A DNA stretch of 46,462 bases. Source: Burkholderia ambifaria (lineage in GTDB: Bacteria > Pseudomonadota > Gammaproteobacteria > Burkholderiales > Burkholderiaceae). A program made the translations under genes and the position numbers. Positions within the stretch are counted from its first letter, which is position 1. Each line of letters begins with the position of its first letter. This document shows positions 16,995 through 24,894 of the stretch, piece by piece. Below the pieces are notes generated by a model that did not search any database, had not been told where the DNA came from, and was given only the letters and a program-made list of their open reading frames with translations. The DNA lies in assembly GCF_001443045.1 (NCBI RefSeq), contig NZ_LKPJ01000043.1, positions 1 through 46,462 on the forward strand, given 5' to 3'.

Positions 16995-18380
16995 ATGTCC
17001 GCCAGCCTCGCCGCTTCCTCGCCGCTGCCGCCGCAGTCGTCGCTGCGTCACCTGCCTGCCGACGACGCACGCGTTGCCGCGCTGCTCGAGCGTCTCGCGC
17101 CCGAACTCGCCGCCGACGCGGCGCGCAACGATGTCGACGGCCGCTTCCCGTACGAGAACTTCGCGCGCCTGCATCGCGCCGGGCTGATCGCGCAGGTCGT
17201 GCCGCGCGAGCATGGCGGCGCGGGTGCGACGCTCGCGCAGGCGAGCCGCATCGTGGCCGCGGTCGCGCGCGCCGATCCCGCAACCGCGCTGGTGCTGACG
17301 ATGACGTATCTGCAGCATCGCGCGCTCGGCCGAGCGGACAACCGCTGGCCCGCGCGTCTGCGGCGTGCGGTGTTCGACAGTGCGGTCGACGAAGGCGCGC
17401 TGATCAATGCGCTGCGCGTCGAGCCGGCGCTCGGGTCGCCGTCGCGCGGCGGCCTGCCCGAAACGGTTGCACGTCGCGACGGCGACGGCTGGCGGTTGTC
17501 AGGTCACAAGCTGTACAGCACCGGCATCCCGGCGCTGCGCTGGCTGGCCGTGTGGGCCCGCACCGACGAGCGCGAGCCGCGTGTCGGCGTGTTCCTCGTG
17601 CGGCGCGAGCGCGACGCGGAGGACGATGCGCGCATTCGCGTGATCGAAAGCTGGAATCACCTGGGCCTGCGCGCATCGGGCAGCCACGAGGTCGTGTTCG
17701 ACGACGTGCGGCTGCCCGCCGATCATGCGGTGGACGTGCGCGCGCCCGATGCGTGGGCCGTGTCGGCCGCGAGTCATGCGGATGTCGACGCGCAGGCCGA
17801 CCAGCAGGCCTGGATGGTCGCGCTGCTCGGCAGTCTCTACGATGCGGTGGCGCGCGCGTCGCGCGACTGGCTGCTCGATTTCGCGACGACGCGCGCGCCG
17901 AGCGGGCTCGGTGCGCCGCTCGCGACGCTGCCGCGCGTGCAGGAGGCCGTCGGCGAGATCGAAGGGTGGCTGCACACGAACCGCGTGCTGCTCGACGCGC
18001 ACATCGCGCGCACCGATGCGAACGATGCGCCGGCGGTGACGACGAGCGGCCTCGTCAAGCGGGCCGTGACGGAACAGGCGATCCGCACGGTCGAGCACGC
18101 GTTGAAGCTGTCGGGCAATCACGGACTGAGCCGCCATAATCCGCTCGAACGTCACTATCGCGACGTGCTGTGCAGCCGCGTGCATACGCCGCAGGACGAT
18201 GCGATCGCGGTGGCGGCCGGACGCGCGGCGCTCGAGGCTGCGGCGCGAAACGCAACTATGAACATGGACGCTGGGAGAACGTCACGCGACGCGCCCGCGC
18301 GAACCGCAACCGCAACCGCGAACGCGGAGACGGCCCGGACGTCGCACGATGCGCCGGCACCCGATCGAAACGATGCGTGA
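16995..18380 (+). CDS. Acyl-CoA dehydrogenase-fold monooxygenase (SfnB/DszC-like)
   Basis: A 461-residue flavoprotein of the acyl-CoA dehydrogenase fold. It shows the N-terminal helical domain (LAADAARNDVDGRFPYENFARLHRAGL), the middle beta domain (GWRLSGHKLYSTGIPALRWL and NHLGLRASGSHEVVFDDV), and the C-terminal helices (VKRAVTEQAIRTVEHALKLS). The bacterial branch next to sulfonate genes uses FMNH2 and oxygen on sulfur compounds (SfnB, DszC) rather than acyl-CoA. The last 40 residues are a low-complexity Thr/Ala/Arg tail outside the fold. The start at 16995 is the family start. It is divergent from the SsuD-like operon. Confidence 0.86.
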   Translation: MSASLAASSPLPPQSSLRHLPADDARVAALLERLAPELAADAARNDVDGRFPYENFARLHRAGLIAQVVPREHGGAGATLAQASRIVAAVARADPATALVLTMTYLQHRALGRADNRWPARLRRAVFDSAVDEGALINALRVEPALGSPSRGGLPETVARRDGDGWRLSGHKLYSTGIPALRWLAVWARTDEREPRVGVFLVRRERDAEDDARIRVIESWNHLGLRASGSHEVVFDDVRLPADHAVDVRAPDAWAVSAASHADVDAQADQQAWMVALLGSLYDAVARASRDWLLDFATTRAPSGLGAPLATLPRVQEAVGEIEGWLHTNRVLLDAHIARTDANDAPAVTTSGLVKRAVTEQAIRTVEHALKLSGNHGLSRHNPLERHYRDVLCSRVHTPQDDAIAVAAGRAALEAAARNATMNMDAGRTSRDAPARTATATANAETARTSHDAPAPDRNDA

Positions 18381-18441
18381 GCCGAGCGGTGTGGCGGTCA
18401 GTGCAAACGGGGCGACACCGTGGAGGCGTCGTCGATCGCGG

Positions 18442-19365
18442 TCAAGCGGCCTCGTCGTGCTCGCCGGCATCAGCCGGCAGCGCGAATGCCGTGCGCGCAT
18501 GCGCGGCCACGGCCGCGAGCGGCGCCGCAAAGCGCGCGGCATCCTGCCGGTGCAGCAGCCACAGATCGATCTGCGGCTTGAAATCGGCGAGCGGCACGAT
18601 GTCGAGCGCATCGCGCAGCGGGCTGCCTTCGAGCAGCGGCTTCGGCATCAGCCCGATGCCGAAGCCGTTCGCGACGCTCTGCAATTGCAGGTCGCGGCCA
18701 TGAGTGTCGAGCGTGACCGGCATCGGCAGCCCCTGCGCGTCGAGCGCGCGGCGCAGGCCCGCGCGAAACCCGCAGCCGTCGGGATTGAGCACCCAGCCGC
18801 GCGCGTGGCAGTCGGCGAGGCGGTAGCTGCGGCGCGGCCAGTCGCCCTTGCGGCCGACCGCGACGAGCCGCGTGGCCAGCAGCCTTTCGCCGTCGACCTG
18901 CGGCGGCAGCACCATCTCACGGGCCAGAAATACCAGTGCCGCATCGAGCTCGCGGCGCGCGATGCGCTCGACGAGCATGCCGCCCCAGGCGGTCGTGACC
19001 TGCGTGGCGAGCGCCGGCCACTGCGCGGCGAGCTGCGCGATCAGGCCAGGCAGCATCAGCTCGCCGAGGCCTTGCGTGAGGCCCACGCGGAATTCGCCGG
19101 CGGGCGGCCGCTGGCCGGCCGTCAGCTCGCGCAACGCATCGACTTCGCGCAGGATCGCGCGGCACTGCTCGAATACCTGCCTGCCGATGTCGGTCGGGCG
19201 CGGCGGCTTCGTGTTGCGGTCGAGCAGCGTGACGCCGAGCGCTTCCTCGAGATTCTGCACGCGCCGCGTGATCGCGGGCTGCGTCATCCCGAGCTCGGTC
19301 GCGGCCTGGCTCAGCGTCTGGCAGCGGACGACCGCTGCAAAAGCGTCGATATCGCTAATTTTCAT
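18442..19365 (-). CDS. LysR-family regulator of the sulfur genes (probable)
   Basis: A 307-residue LysR regulator. The N-terminal helix-turn-helix is MKISDIDAFAAVVRCQTLSQ followed by AATELGMTQPAITRRVQNLE; the C-terminal periplasmic-binding-like effector domain runs from about residue 90. It is transcribed divergently from the thiol dioxygenase gene with a 74-bp gap and is convergent with the SfnB-like gene. Position suggests it activates the dioxygenase-rhodanese pair and perhaps the whole locus, possibly in response to a sulfur intermediate. The upstream frame extension lacks family similarity, so 19365 is chosen. Confidence 0.9.
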   Translation of the reverse strand: MKISDIDAFAAVVRCQTLSQAATELGMTQPAITRRVQNLEEALGVTLLDRNTKPPRPTDIGRQVFEQCRAILREVDALRELTAGQRPPAGEFRVGLTQGLGELMLPGLIAQLAAQWPALATQVTTAWGGMLVERIARRELDAALVFLAREMVLPPQVDGERLLATRLVAVGRKGDWPRRSYRLADCHARGWVLNPDGCGFRAGLRRALDAQGLPMPVTLDTHGRDLQLQSVANGFGIGLMPKPLLEGSPLRDALDIVPLADFKPQIDLWLLHRQDAARFAAPLAAVAAHARTAFALPADAGEHDEAA

Positions 19366-19404
19366 GTTTGTTCTGCATGGTATTTCGGGTGCATCATGAC
19401 GATC

Positions 19405-19427
19405 CATCATATTCGGCATCATATTCG
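19405..19427. promoter_or_regulatory. Direct repeat CATCATATTCG twice, in the LysR/dioxygenase gap
   Basis: CATCATATTCG is repeated at 19405-19415 and 19417-19427, a 12-bp period, ending 12 bp before the dioxygenase ATG. A third partial copy (GCATCATGACG) lies at 19391-19401. The AT-rich repeat may overlap the dioxygenase promoter or a LysR site; that is inference. Confidence 0.4.
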
Positions 19428-19439
19428 AGGAGACAGCCG

Positions 19440-20006
19440 ATGAGTACGCTTTCGTTGCAGCAGACGCCGCTGCGTCCGTTCGTCGACGGGCTGGGCGCAC
19501 TGCTCGCGTCCGGCGCGAACGAGGCGCGCATCCTCGACGAGGGCGGCGCGCTGCTCGCTGCTCTCGTCGCGCACGACGACTGGCTGCCCGACGCGTTCGC
19601 GCAGCCCGATCCCGAGCGCTACCGCCAGTACCTGCTGCATCTCGATCCCGACGAGCGGTTTTCCGTCGTCAGCTTCGTGTGGGGGCCCGGCCAGACGACG
19701 CCGATCCACAACCACACGGTGTGGGGGCTGATCGGGATGCTGCGCGGCGGCGAGCTTTCGCAGCCGTACCGGTTCGATGAAACCGGCAAGCCGGTGCCGG
19801 CCGGCGACGCAGTGCGGCTGCGGCCGGGCGAGGTCGAGGCCGTGTCGCCGCGCATCGGCGACGTCCATCGCGTGACCAACGCATTCGCGGACCAGGTGTC
19901 GATCAGCATCCACGTATACGGCGCGAACATCGGCAAGGTCGAACGCGCGGTGTTCCAGGACGACGGCACCGTAAAGCCGTTCGTGTCCGGCTATTCGAAC
20001 GCGTGA
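19440..20006 (+). CDS. Cysteine dioxygenase-family thiol dioxygenase
   Basis: A 188-residue cupin of the type I cysteine dioxygenase family, which uses non-heme iron to oxidise a thiol to a sulfinic acid. The iron-binding histidines are visible as TTPIHNHTVWGLIGML (His90, His92) and DVHRVTN (His143). The residue matching the eukaryotic crosslink cysteine is glycine, usual in bacterial forms. Bacterial members act on cysteine or on 3-mercaptopropionate or mercaptosuccinate; the thiol cannot be fixed here. A GAGGAGA ribosome site lies 7 bp upstream. A rhodanese gene follows 126 bp downstream. Confidence 0.9.
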   Translation: MSTLSLQQTPLRPFVDGLGALLASGANEARILDEGGALLAALVAHDDWLPDAFAQPDPERYRQYLLHLDPDERFSVVSFVWGPGQTTPIHNHTVWGLIGMLRGGELSQPYRFDETGKPVPAGDAVRLRPGEVEAVSPRIGDVHRVTNAFADQVSISIHVYGANIGKVERAVFQDDGTVKPFVSGYSNA

Positions 20007-20132
20007 CCGAATGCCCGTTGCCGCATGCCGTCGATACGGCCCATTGAGGGCGCACGCCGGCACGCGCGAGATTCATCCGTTTCCCGTTTGCATCGTTCTT
20101 CACCGACTTCAACCGAATCCGACAGAGACATC

Positions 20133-21758
20133 GTGACGCAATCCGCCGATTCCACTTCCCGTTTCCCCGTCGCGTCGTACCAGGACGTACGCGCGCGCCT
20201 GCTGGCCCGCGATGAACTCGCGCTGATCGACGTGCGCGAGGAGGATCCGTACGCGCAGGGCCATCCGCTGTGGGCCGCCAACTTTCCGCTGTCGAAACTC
20301 GAACTCGACGCGTGGACGCGCATTCCGCGCCGCGATACGCCGATCGTCGTATTCGGCGAAGCCGGCGGCGAGGATCTCGCGCCGCGTGCGGCCGCGAAGC
20401 TCGCGCAACTCGGCTATACCGACGTGCGGCTGCTCGACGGCGGTCTCGCGGGCTGGCTCGCCGCGGGCGGCGAACTGTTCATCGACGTGAACGTGCCGAG
20501 CAAGTCGTTCGGCGAATGGGTCGAGGCCGAGCGCCATACGCCGTCGCTGTCCGCGCAGGAAGTGCAGGCGCTGATCGATGCGAAGGCCGACGTCGTGATC
20601 GTCGACGCGCGCCGCTTCGACGAATACCAGACGATGAACATCCCGACGTCGACGAGCGTGCCGGGCGCGGAACTCGTGCTGCGCGTGCGCGCGCTCGCGC
20701 CGAATCCGGCCACGCAGGTGGTGGTGAATTGCGCGGGCCGCACGCGCAGCATCATCGGCACGCAGTCGCTGATCAACGCGGGCCTGCCGAACCCGGTCGC
20801 CGCGCTGCGCAACGGTACGATCGGCTGGACGCTCGCCGGCCAGACGCTCGAGCGCGGCGCCGCGCGACGCTTTCCCGACGACGTCGATACCACGCAGCGC
20901 GAGGAAGCGCGCCGTGCCGCGCGCGCGGTGGCCGAGCGTGCCGGCGTGCCGCGCATTGCGCTCGCGGACGTCGCCGCGCTCGACGAGCCGGGCCGTACGC
21001 TGTACCGCTTCGACGTGCGCACGCCGGAGGAATACGAGGCCGGCCATCTGCCGGGCTTCCTGAGCACGCCGGGCGGGCAGCTCGTGCAGGAGACCGACCA
21101 TCACGCGGCCGTGCGCGGCGCGCGGATCGTGCTAGCCGACGACGACGGCGTGCGTGCGGACATGACCGCGTCGTGGCTCGCGCAGATGGGATGGGACGTG
21201 CGCGTGATCGAGCCGGCCGGCACGGCGGCGTTCGTCGAGCGCGGCCAGCCGCCGCGCGACGTGCCGGTGCCGCCGCAGGTGACCGAGGTGTCGCCCGCGA
21301 CGCTCGCGGGCTGGCTGAAGGAGGCGGCTGCGGGCGAGATCGCGATCGTCGACGTGACGACCAGCGCGAACTTCGTGAAGCGCCATATCCCCGGCGCGTG
21401 GTTCGTCGTGCGTGCGCAGTTGCGCGATGCGCTCGCCGCGATCCCGCCGGCGAAGCGCTACGTATTCACGTGCGGATCGAGCCTGCTCGCGCGATTCGCG
21501 GCGGACGACGCGCGTGCGTTGCTGCCGGCTTCCGCTGCAATCTCGGTGCTGACCGGCGGCACGGCCGCGTGGATCGACGCGGGGCTGCCGCTCGAGCACG
21601 GCGAGACGCATCTGGCGTCGCCGCGTGTCGACCGCTACCGGCGCCCGTACGAAGGCACCGACAACGCGGCCGCCGCGATGCAGGCGTATCTCGACTGGGA
21701 ATACGGGCTGGTCGACCAGTTGAAGCGCGACGGCACGCATCACTTCCGCGTGATCTGA
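20133..21758 (+). CDS. Four-domain rhodanese-related sulfurtransferase
   Basis: A 541-residue protein made of four rhodanese-like domains. Domain 1 (about 15-115) has FGEAGG where the active loop should be and no cysteine. Domain 2 (about 135-240) has the catalytic loop NCAGRTRS with Cys200. Domain 3 (about 275-370) has ADDDGVRA instead. Domain 4 (about 385-490) has TCGSSLLA with Cys447. Domains 2 and 4 can therefore carry a persulfide while 1 and 3 look structural. The GTG at 20133 is chosen because the first domain starts there; the frame extends 36 codons upstream without family character. It is downstream of the thiol dioxygenase, fitting a sulfane-sulfur role. Confidence 0.88.
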   Translation: MTQSADSTSRFPVASYQDVRARLLARDELALIDVREEDPYAQGHPLWAANFPLSKLELDAWTRIPRRDTPIVVFGEAGGEDLAPRAAAKLAQLGYTDVRLLDGGLAGWLAAGGELFIDVNVPSKSFGEWVEAERHTPSLSAQEVQALIDAKADVVIVDARRFDEYQTMNIPTSTSVPGAELVLRVRALAPNPATQVVVNCAGRTRSIIGTQSLINAGLPNPVAALRNGTIGWTLAGQTLERGAARRFPDDVDTTQREEARRAARAVAERAGVPRIALADVAALDEPGRTLYRFDVRTPEEYEAGHLPGFLSTPGGQLVQETDHHAAVRGARIVLADDDGVRADMTASWLAQMGWDVRVIEPAGTAAFVERGQPPRDVPVPPQVTEVSPATLAGWLKEAAAGEIAIVDVTTSANFVKRHIPGAWFVVRAQLRDALAAIPPAKRYVFTCGSSLLARFAADDARALLPASAAISVLTGGTAAWIDAGLPLEHGETHLASPRVDRYRRPYEGTDNAAAAMQAYLDWEYGLVDQLKRDGTHHFRVI

Positions 21759-21769
21759 CCACGGCGCGG

Positions 21770-21810
21770 CAACCGGCGCGCGGCGCGATGCGCGCCGCGC
21801 CCGGGGGTTG
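21770..21810. terminator. GC-rich stem-loop between convergent genes
   Basis: Ten-base perfect arms (21778-21787 and 21791-21800) around ATG, with an outer CAACC/GGTTG pairing at 21770-21774 and 21806-21810. It lies between the rhodanese and glycerophosphodiesterase stops. There is no U-tract, so termination strength is uncertain. Confidence 0.55.
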
Positions 21811-21841
21811 CGTGTTCAGCGGCTCGTCGTGTTCAGCGGAT

Positions 21842-22987
21842 TCAGCGCTTGAACGTATCGACGGCTGTACGGCCGACGGCCGGATCGTCGGTGAAGAAGC
21901 CGTCGATGCCTGCGCGCAGGTACGCCTGGATCTCGCGCACCGAGCCTGCGGTGTTGCGCGTGGCCGGCGTGCCGCCGTCCTTCAGCGACGCGGGCAGGAA
22001 GTTGTTTTCCGGGCGGAACGTGTACGGATGCACGACGAGGCCGGCTTCGTGCGCGTAGCGCACGTACGGCGTCGGCTGCTGCAGCGTGCCGTCCGCGGCG
22101 ACCGCGATGATCGACGTCTTGTACGGGCCGACGCCGTTCGCATAGGACGCGATCTCGCGCATCCCGTCGCGCGTCGACAGGTCGCCATAGGTGCGCTTGT
22201 CGTTCGCCTTCACGAAGTCGTACGGACGCTGGCCGGCTTCGTCCATCAACTGCACGAGCTTCCAGTTCGGCTGGCTCGACTTGATCCGGTTGCGGATCGC
22301 CCTCAGGTTCGCGACCTCGAACGACTGGATGTAGACGGTCGCCGTGCGCGCCGTGTACGGATCCTTCAGCAGCGCGTCGACGAGACGGTCCTCCAGCGGC
22401 AGGTCGATCGACTGGAAGTAGGTCGGGTGCTTGGTTTCCGGATACAGGTGGATCGTGCGGCCGGTCTGCGCGGACATCTGCTTCGCGAGCGCGACGATCT
22501 CGTCGAAGGTCGGAATCTCGAACTGATCGTTGTACGTGGTGTTCGCCGGGCGGACTTGCGCAATGCGCTCGCGGGCGCGCAGCGTCTTCAGCTCGGCGAG
22601 CGTGAAGTCCTCGGTGAACCAGCCGGTCAACTGCGCGCCGTCGATCGTCTTGGTCGCCTTGCGGCTCGCGAACTGCGGCAGCGTCGACACGTTCGTCGTG
22701 CCCGAAATCTCGTTTTCGTGGCGCGCGACGAGAACCCCGTCGCGGGTCGCGACGAGATCGGGCTCGATCACGTCCGCGCCGTCCTCGATCGCCTTGCGGT
22801 ATGACGCGAGCGTGTGCTCGGGGCGCAGCGCGCTCGCGCCGCGATGGCCGACCACCTGGACCTTCGCGGAGATCGGCTGCGTGGGATCGGATGCCGACAC
22901 CTCATCGCCGCCGCAGGCGGCAAGCAGGAGGGCGGCGGCACAGGCGAACGGGATGCAGCGCTGGGCGGTCGGGCGCGTGAGGAGCAT
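21842..22987 (-). CDS. glpQ: Glycerophosphodiester phosphodiesterase, lipoprotein
   Basis: A 381-residue GDPD-family enzyme that splits glycerophosphodiesters into an alcohol and glycerol 3-phosphate. The signal peptide ends in the lipobox LLAAC with Cys25, so it should be anchored in the envelope. Catalytic signatures are QVVGHRGASALRPEHTLASY (His48), VIEPDLVATRDG (Glu75, Asp77) and ARHENEISGTTNVS (His90); Ca2+-binding residues sit in the same strings. Length and the insert around 85-140 fit the periplasmic GlpQ type. It is a single gene, divergent from the squalene synthase-family gene. Confidence 0.9.
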   Translation of the reverse strand: MLLTRPTAQRCIPFACAAALLLAACGGDEVSASDPTQPISAKVQVVGHRGASALRPEHTLASYRKAIEDGADVIEPDLVATRDGVLVARHENEISGTTNVSTLPQFASRKATKTIDGAQLTGWFTEDFTLAELKTLRARERIAQVRPANTTYNDQFEIPTFDEIVALAKQMSAQTGRTIHLYPETKHPTYFQSIDLPLEDRLVDALLKDPYTARTATVYIQSFEVANLRAIRNRIKSSQPNWKLVQLMDEAGQRPYDFVKANDKRTYGDLSTRDGMREIASYANGVGPYKTSIIAVAADGTLQQPTPYVRYAHEAGLVVHPYTFRPENNFLPASLKDGGTPATRNTAGSVREIQAYLRAGIDGFFTDDPAVGRTAVDTFKR

Positions 22988-23358
22988 GTCGATGAACCTT
23001 CGAAACGGAAGTCGATGAAAGGGCGGTCGATCCGGCCGCGCCGTGTGTCGTGCCGGGCCGCGCGGGATCGAATGGGACGCGATCGTCGCACCGGATCATT
23101 ACATATGTATTACTTCGGCCTTTCTGTTTTGTTGTGGGGTCGAGCGCGCGGGATGGTGGAAAGCGCGGCGGTGCGCGCGGTGCGATCCGGCCGTCTCCGC
23201 GAGCCGGCGCGCCGGATGCACTAAACTTGCGGGACTTTTGCATCGCCGCGCCGGGCCGACATCCGCCCGCGCACGACGATGCGGCGACTCGCGGGCCGGC
23301 GCGGGCGCCCGGCGCCCGTGGGTGTCCGGGGCCCGCGCCGGCCGATTTTTACCGACCC
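22988..23358. promoter_or_regulatory. Divergent intergenic region with an AT-rich island (371 bp, no gene)
   Basis: It separates the glycerophosphodiesterase and the squalene synthase-family gene. The AT-rich segment at about 23096-23140 (ATTACATATGTATTAC, TTTCTGTTTTGTTG) is the likely promoter area. I see no gene in it; the plus-strand frame open through it has no similarity to the synthase. Confidence 0.45.
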
Positions 23359-24408
23359 ATGACGACTCGAACCAATCCCGCCTACCTGCTCGGCGACCTG
23401 CTGAAGAACGTTTCCCGCTCCTTCTACCTGACGCTGCGCGTGCTGCCCGACGGCATGCGCGACCCGGTCGGCCTGGCCTACCTGCTCGCGCGCGCGGCCG
23501 ACACGATCGCCGACACGGCGCTCGTCGCGCCCGATCGCCGCGCGGCGCTGCTGACCGACCTGCGCGACGAGATCGAGCGGCTCGGCGATGGCGTGATGCT
23601 GTCGCGCTCGCTCGAGGACGTGACGCGGATGCAGACGGATTCGCACGAGCACGTGCTGCTCGGCTCGATGCAGCCGATGCTCGCGTTGCTGCGCGCGCAG
23701 CCGGACGCGGACCGCGCATCGATCCGCAAGGTCGTCGCGACGCTGACGTCGGGGATGGAATTCGATCTGCGCACGTTCCCCGACGAGCAGTCGGGGCAGG
23801 TCGCGTCGCTGCCGAACCGCGACAGGCTCGATCGCTACACGTACCTGGTCGCCGGCTGCGTCGGCGAATTCTGGACCGACATGACCGGCGCGCACACGCG
23901 GGCCGCGCGCGGCTGGGACCTGGCGGACATGCGCGAGAAGGGCATCCGGTTCGGCAAGGCGCTGCAGATGACCAACATCCTGCGCGACTGCGCGAAGGAC
24001 CTGCGGATCGGCCGCTGCTACCTGCCGGACGACGTGCTGGCCGCGCACCGGGTGGGCGTTGCCGACCTGATGTCACCCGACGCGTCGGCGCGTGCGCGCG
24101 GCGTGCTGGTCGACCTGTTGCGCGTGACGCTCGCGCAGTATCGCGACGCGTGCCTCTATACGCTGGCGATTCCGCGCCGCTTCGTGCGGCTGCGGCTCGC
24201 CTGCCTGTGGCCGATCATGATCGGCCTGGAAACGCTCGAACTGCTGGCCGGCCACGCTGCGTGGCTCGATCCGGCGAGGCCGGCGAAGGTGCCGCGCAAG
24301 CGGATCTACCGGATCATGGCGTCGTCGCTCACGCTGGTCGGTTCGAACGCGGCGATCCGTGCGCGGATGAACACGCTCGTCGATGCCGTGAACGCGCGGA
24401 TCGCCTGA
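23359..24408 (+). CDS. Squalene/phytoene synthase family protein
   Basis: A 349-residue trans-prenyl head-to-head synthase. The first aspartate motif is DTIAD (residues 48-52), preceded by SRSFYLTLRVLP; the second is NILRDCAKD (206-214). The region GRCYLPDDVL is also standard. The length and the GMEFDL and FWTDM strings suggest a one-piece squalene synthase rather than HpnC or HpnD. The product would feed hopanoid or other triterpene synthesis in the membrane. No hopanoid cyclase lies nearby. The start at 23359 opens directly at the fold; the upstream frame is extension only. Confidence 0.86.
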   Translation: MTTRTNPAYLLGDLLKNVSRSFYLTLRVLPDGMRDPVGLAYLLARAADTIADTALVAPDRRAALLTDLRDEIERLGDGVMLSRSLEDVTRMQTDSHEHVLLGSMQPMLALLRAQPDADRASIRKVVATLTSGMEFDLRTFPDEQSGQVASLPNRDRLDRYTYLVAGCVGEFWTDMTGAHTRAARGWDLADMREKGIRFGKALQMTNILRDCAKDLRIGRCYLPDDVLAAHRVGVADLMSPDASARARGVLVDLLRVTLAQYRDACLYTLAIPRRFVRLRLACLWPIMIGLETLELLAGHAAWLDPARPAKVPRKRIYRIMASSLTLVGSNAAIRARMNTLVDAVNARIA

Positions 24409-24894
24409 CCCGCGTCGCATCGCATGTCGCCGGCGCGATGCGCCGGCATCCTCCTTCGACCCGCGCTCGCCGGGCCGCTCCCACCCGTTCTCCCGCGCAC
24501 GGGCTGAAACGTTTTCAAATTTCGCTTCCCGAAATGTGGCTGTCATGAACGTCAGCGATCCTGCGCGGCGGCGTGGATCGCGGCGTCGGCCGCGGTCGTG
24601 CATTTGTAAGAACAACGTTGCCGAAGGCGTCTGACAACATCGGACGGTCGTGTTGCACCAGTAAAAATGTAAAGCTAGGGTTTTCACCGGGAAATGCCGG
24701 AGAGCCCCACCGCGTAAGCGTTTTCAGGTGTTATGTAACCATTTGGTGAACCCGTGCGTTGCGTCGATCATACGATGACCGACTGTGCGTATTGGGAAAC
24801 GATTGGTAATCCGTCAGAATCGCACCGGCATGTACTCGCACATGTGCATAAAACCACACCAGAAAAGAAATCATTCTTTGAGGACGGAGAATCA
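24409..24894. promoter_or_regulatory. Long upstream region of the second porin (486 bp, no gene)
   Basis: The first part holds a small GC stem-loop after the synthase. From about 24505 on the DNA becomes clearly less GC-rich (GAAACGTTTTCAAATTTC, AAAATGTAAAGCTAGGG, GTTATGTAACCATTTGG), as expected for a strongly expressed, regulated porin promoter and its leader. A small ATTTCG/CGAAAT inverted repeat lies at 24519-24535. I could not assign a promoter or a small RNA with confidence. Confidence 0.45.
24429..24447 (+). terminator. Stem-loop after the squalene synthase-family gene
   Basis: GCCGGCGC-GAT-GCGCCGGC, a perfect 8-bp stem 21 bp after the stop codon. No U-tract follows. Confidence 0.5.

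Noticed and set aside
13768..17187. A 1139-codon plus-strand open frame across the binding protein, aldolase and monooxygenase genes
   Set aside because: Shadow frame typical of high-GC DNA; the minus-strand genes have clear families and motifs.
20025..20132. Upstream ATG extension of the four-domain rhodanese
   Set aside because: The 36 extra residues are not domain-like and lack a ribosome site; the GTG at 20133 fits the fold start.
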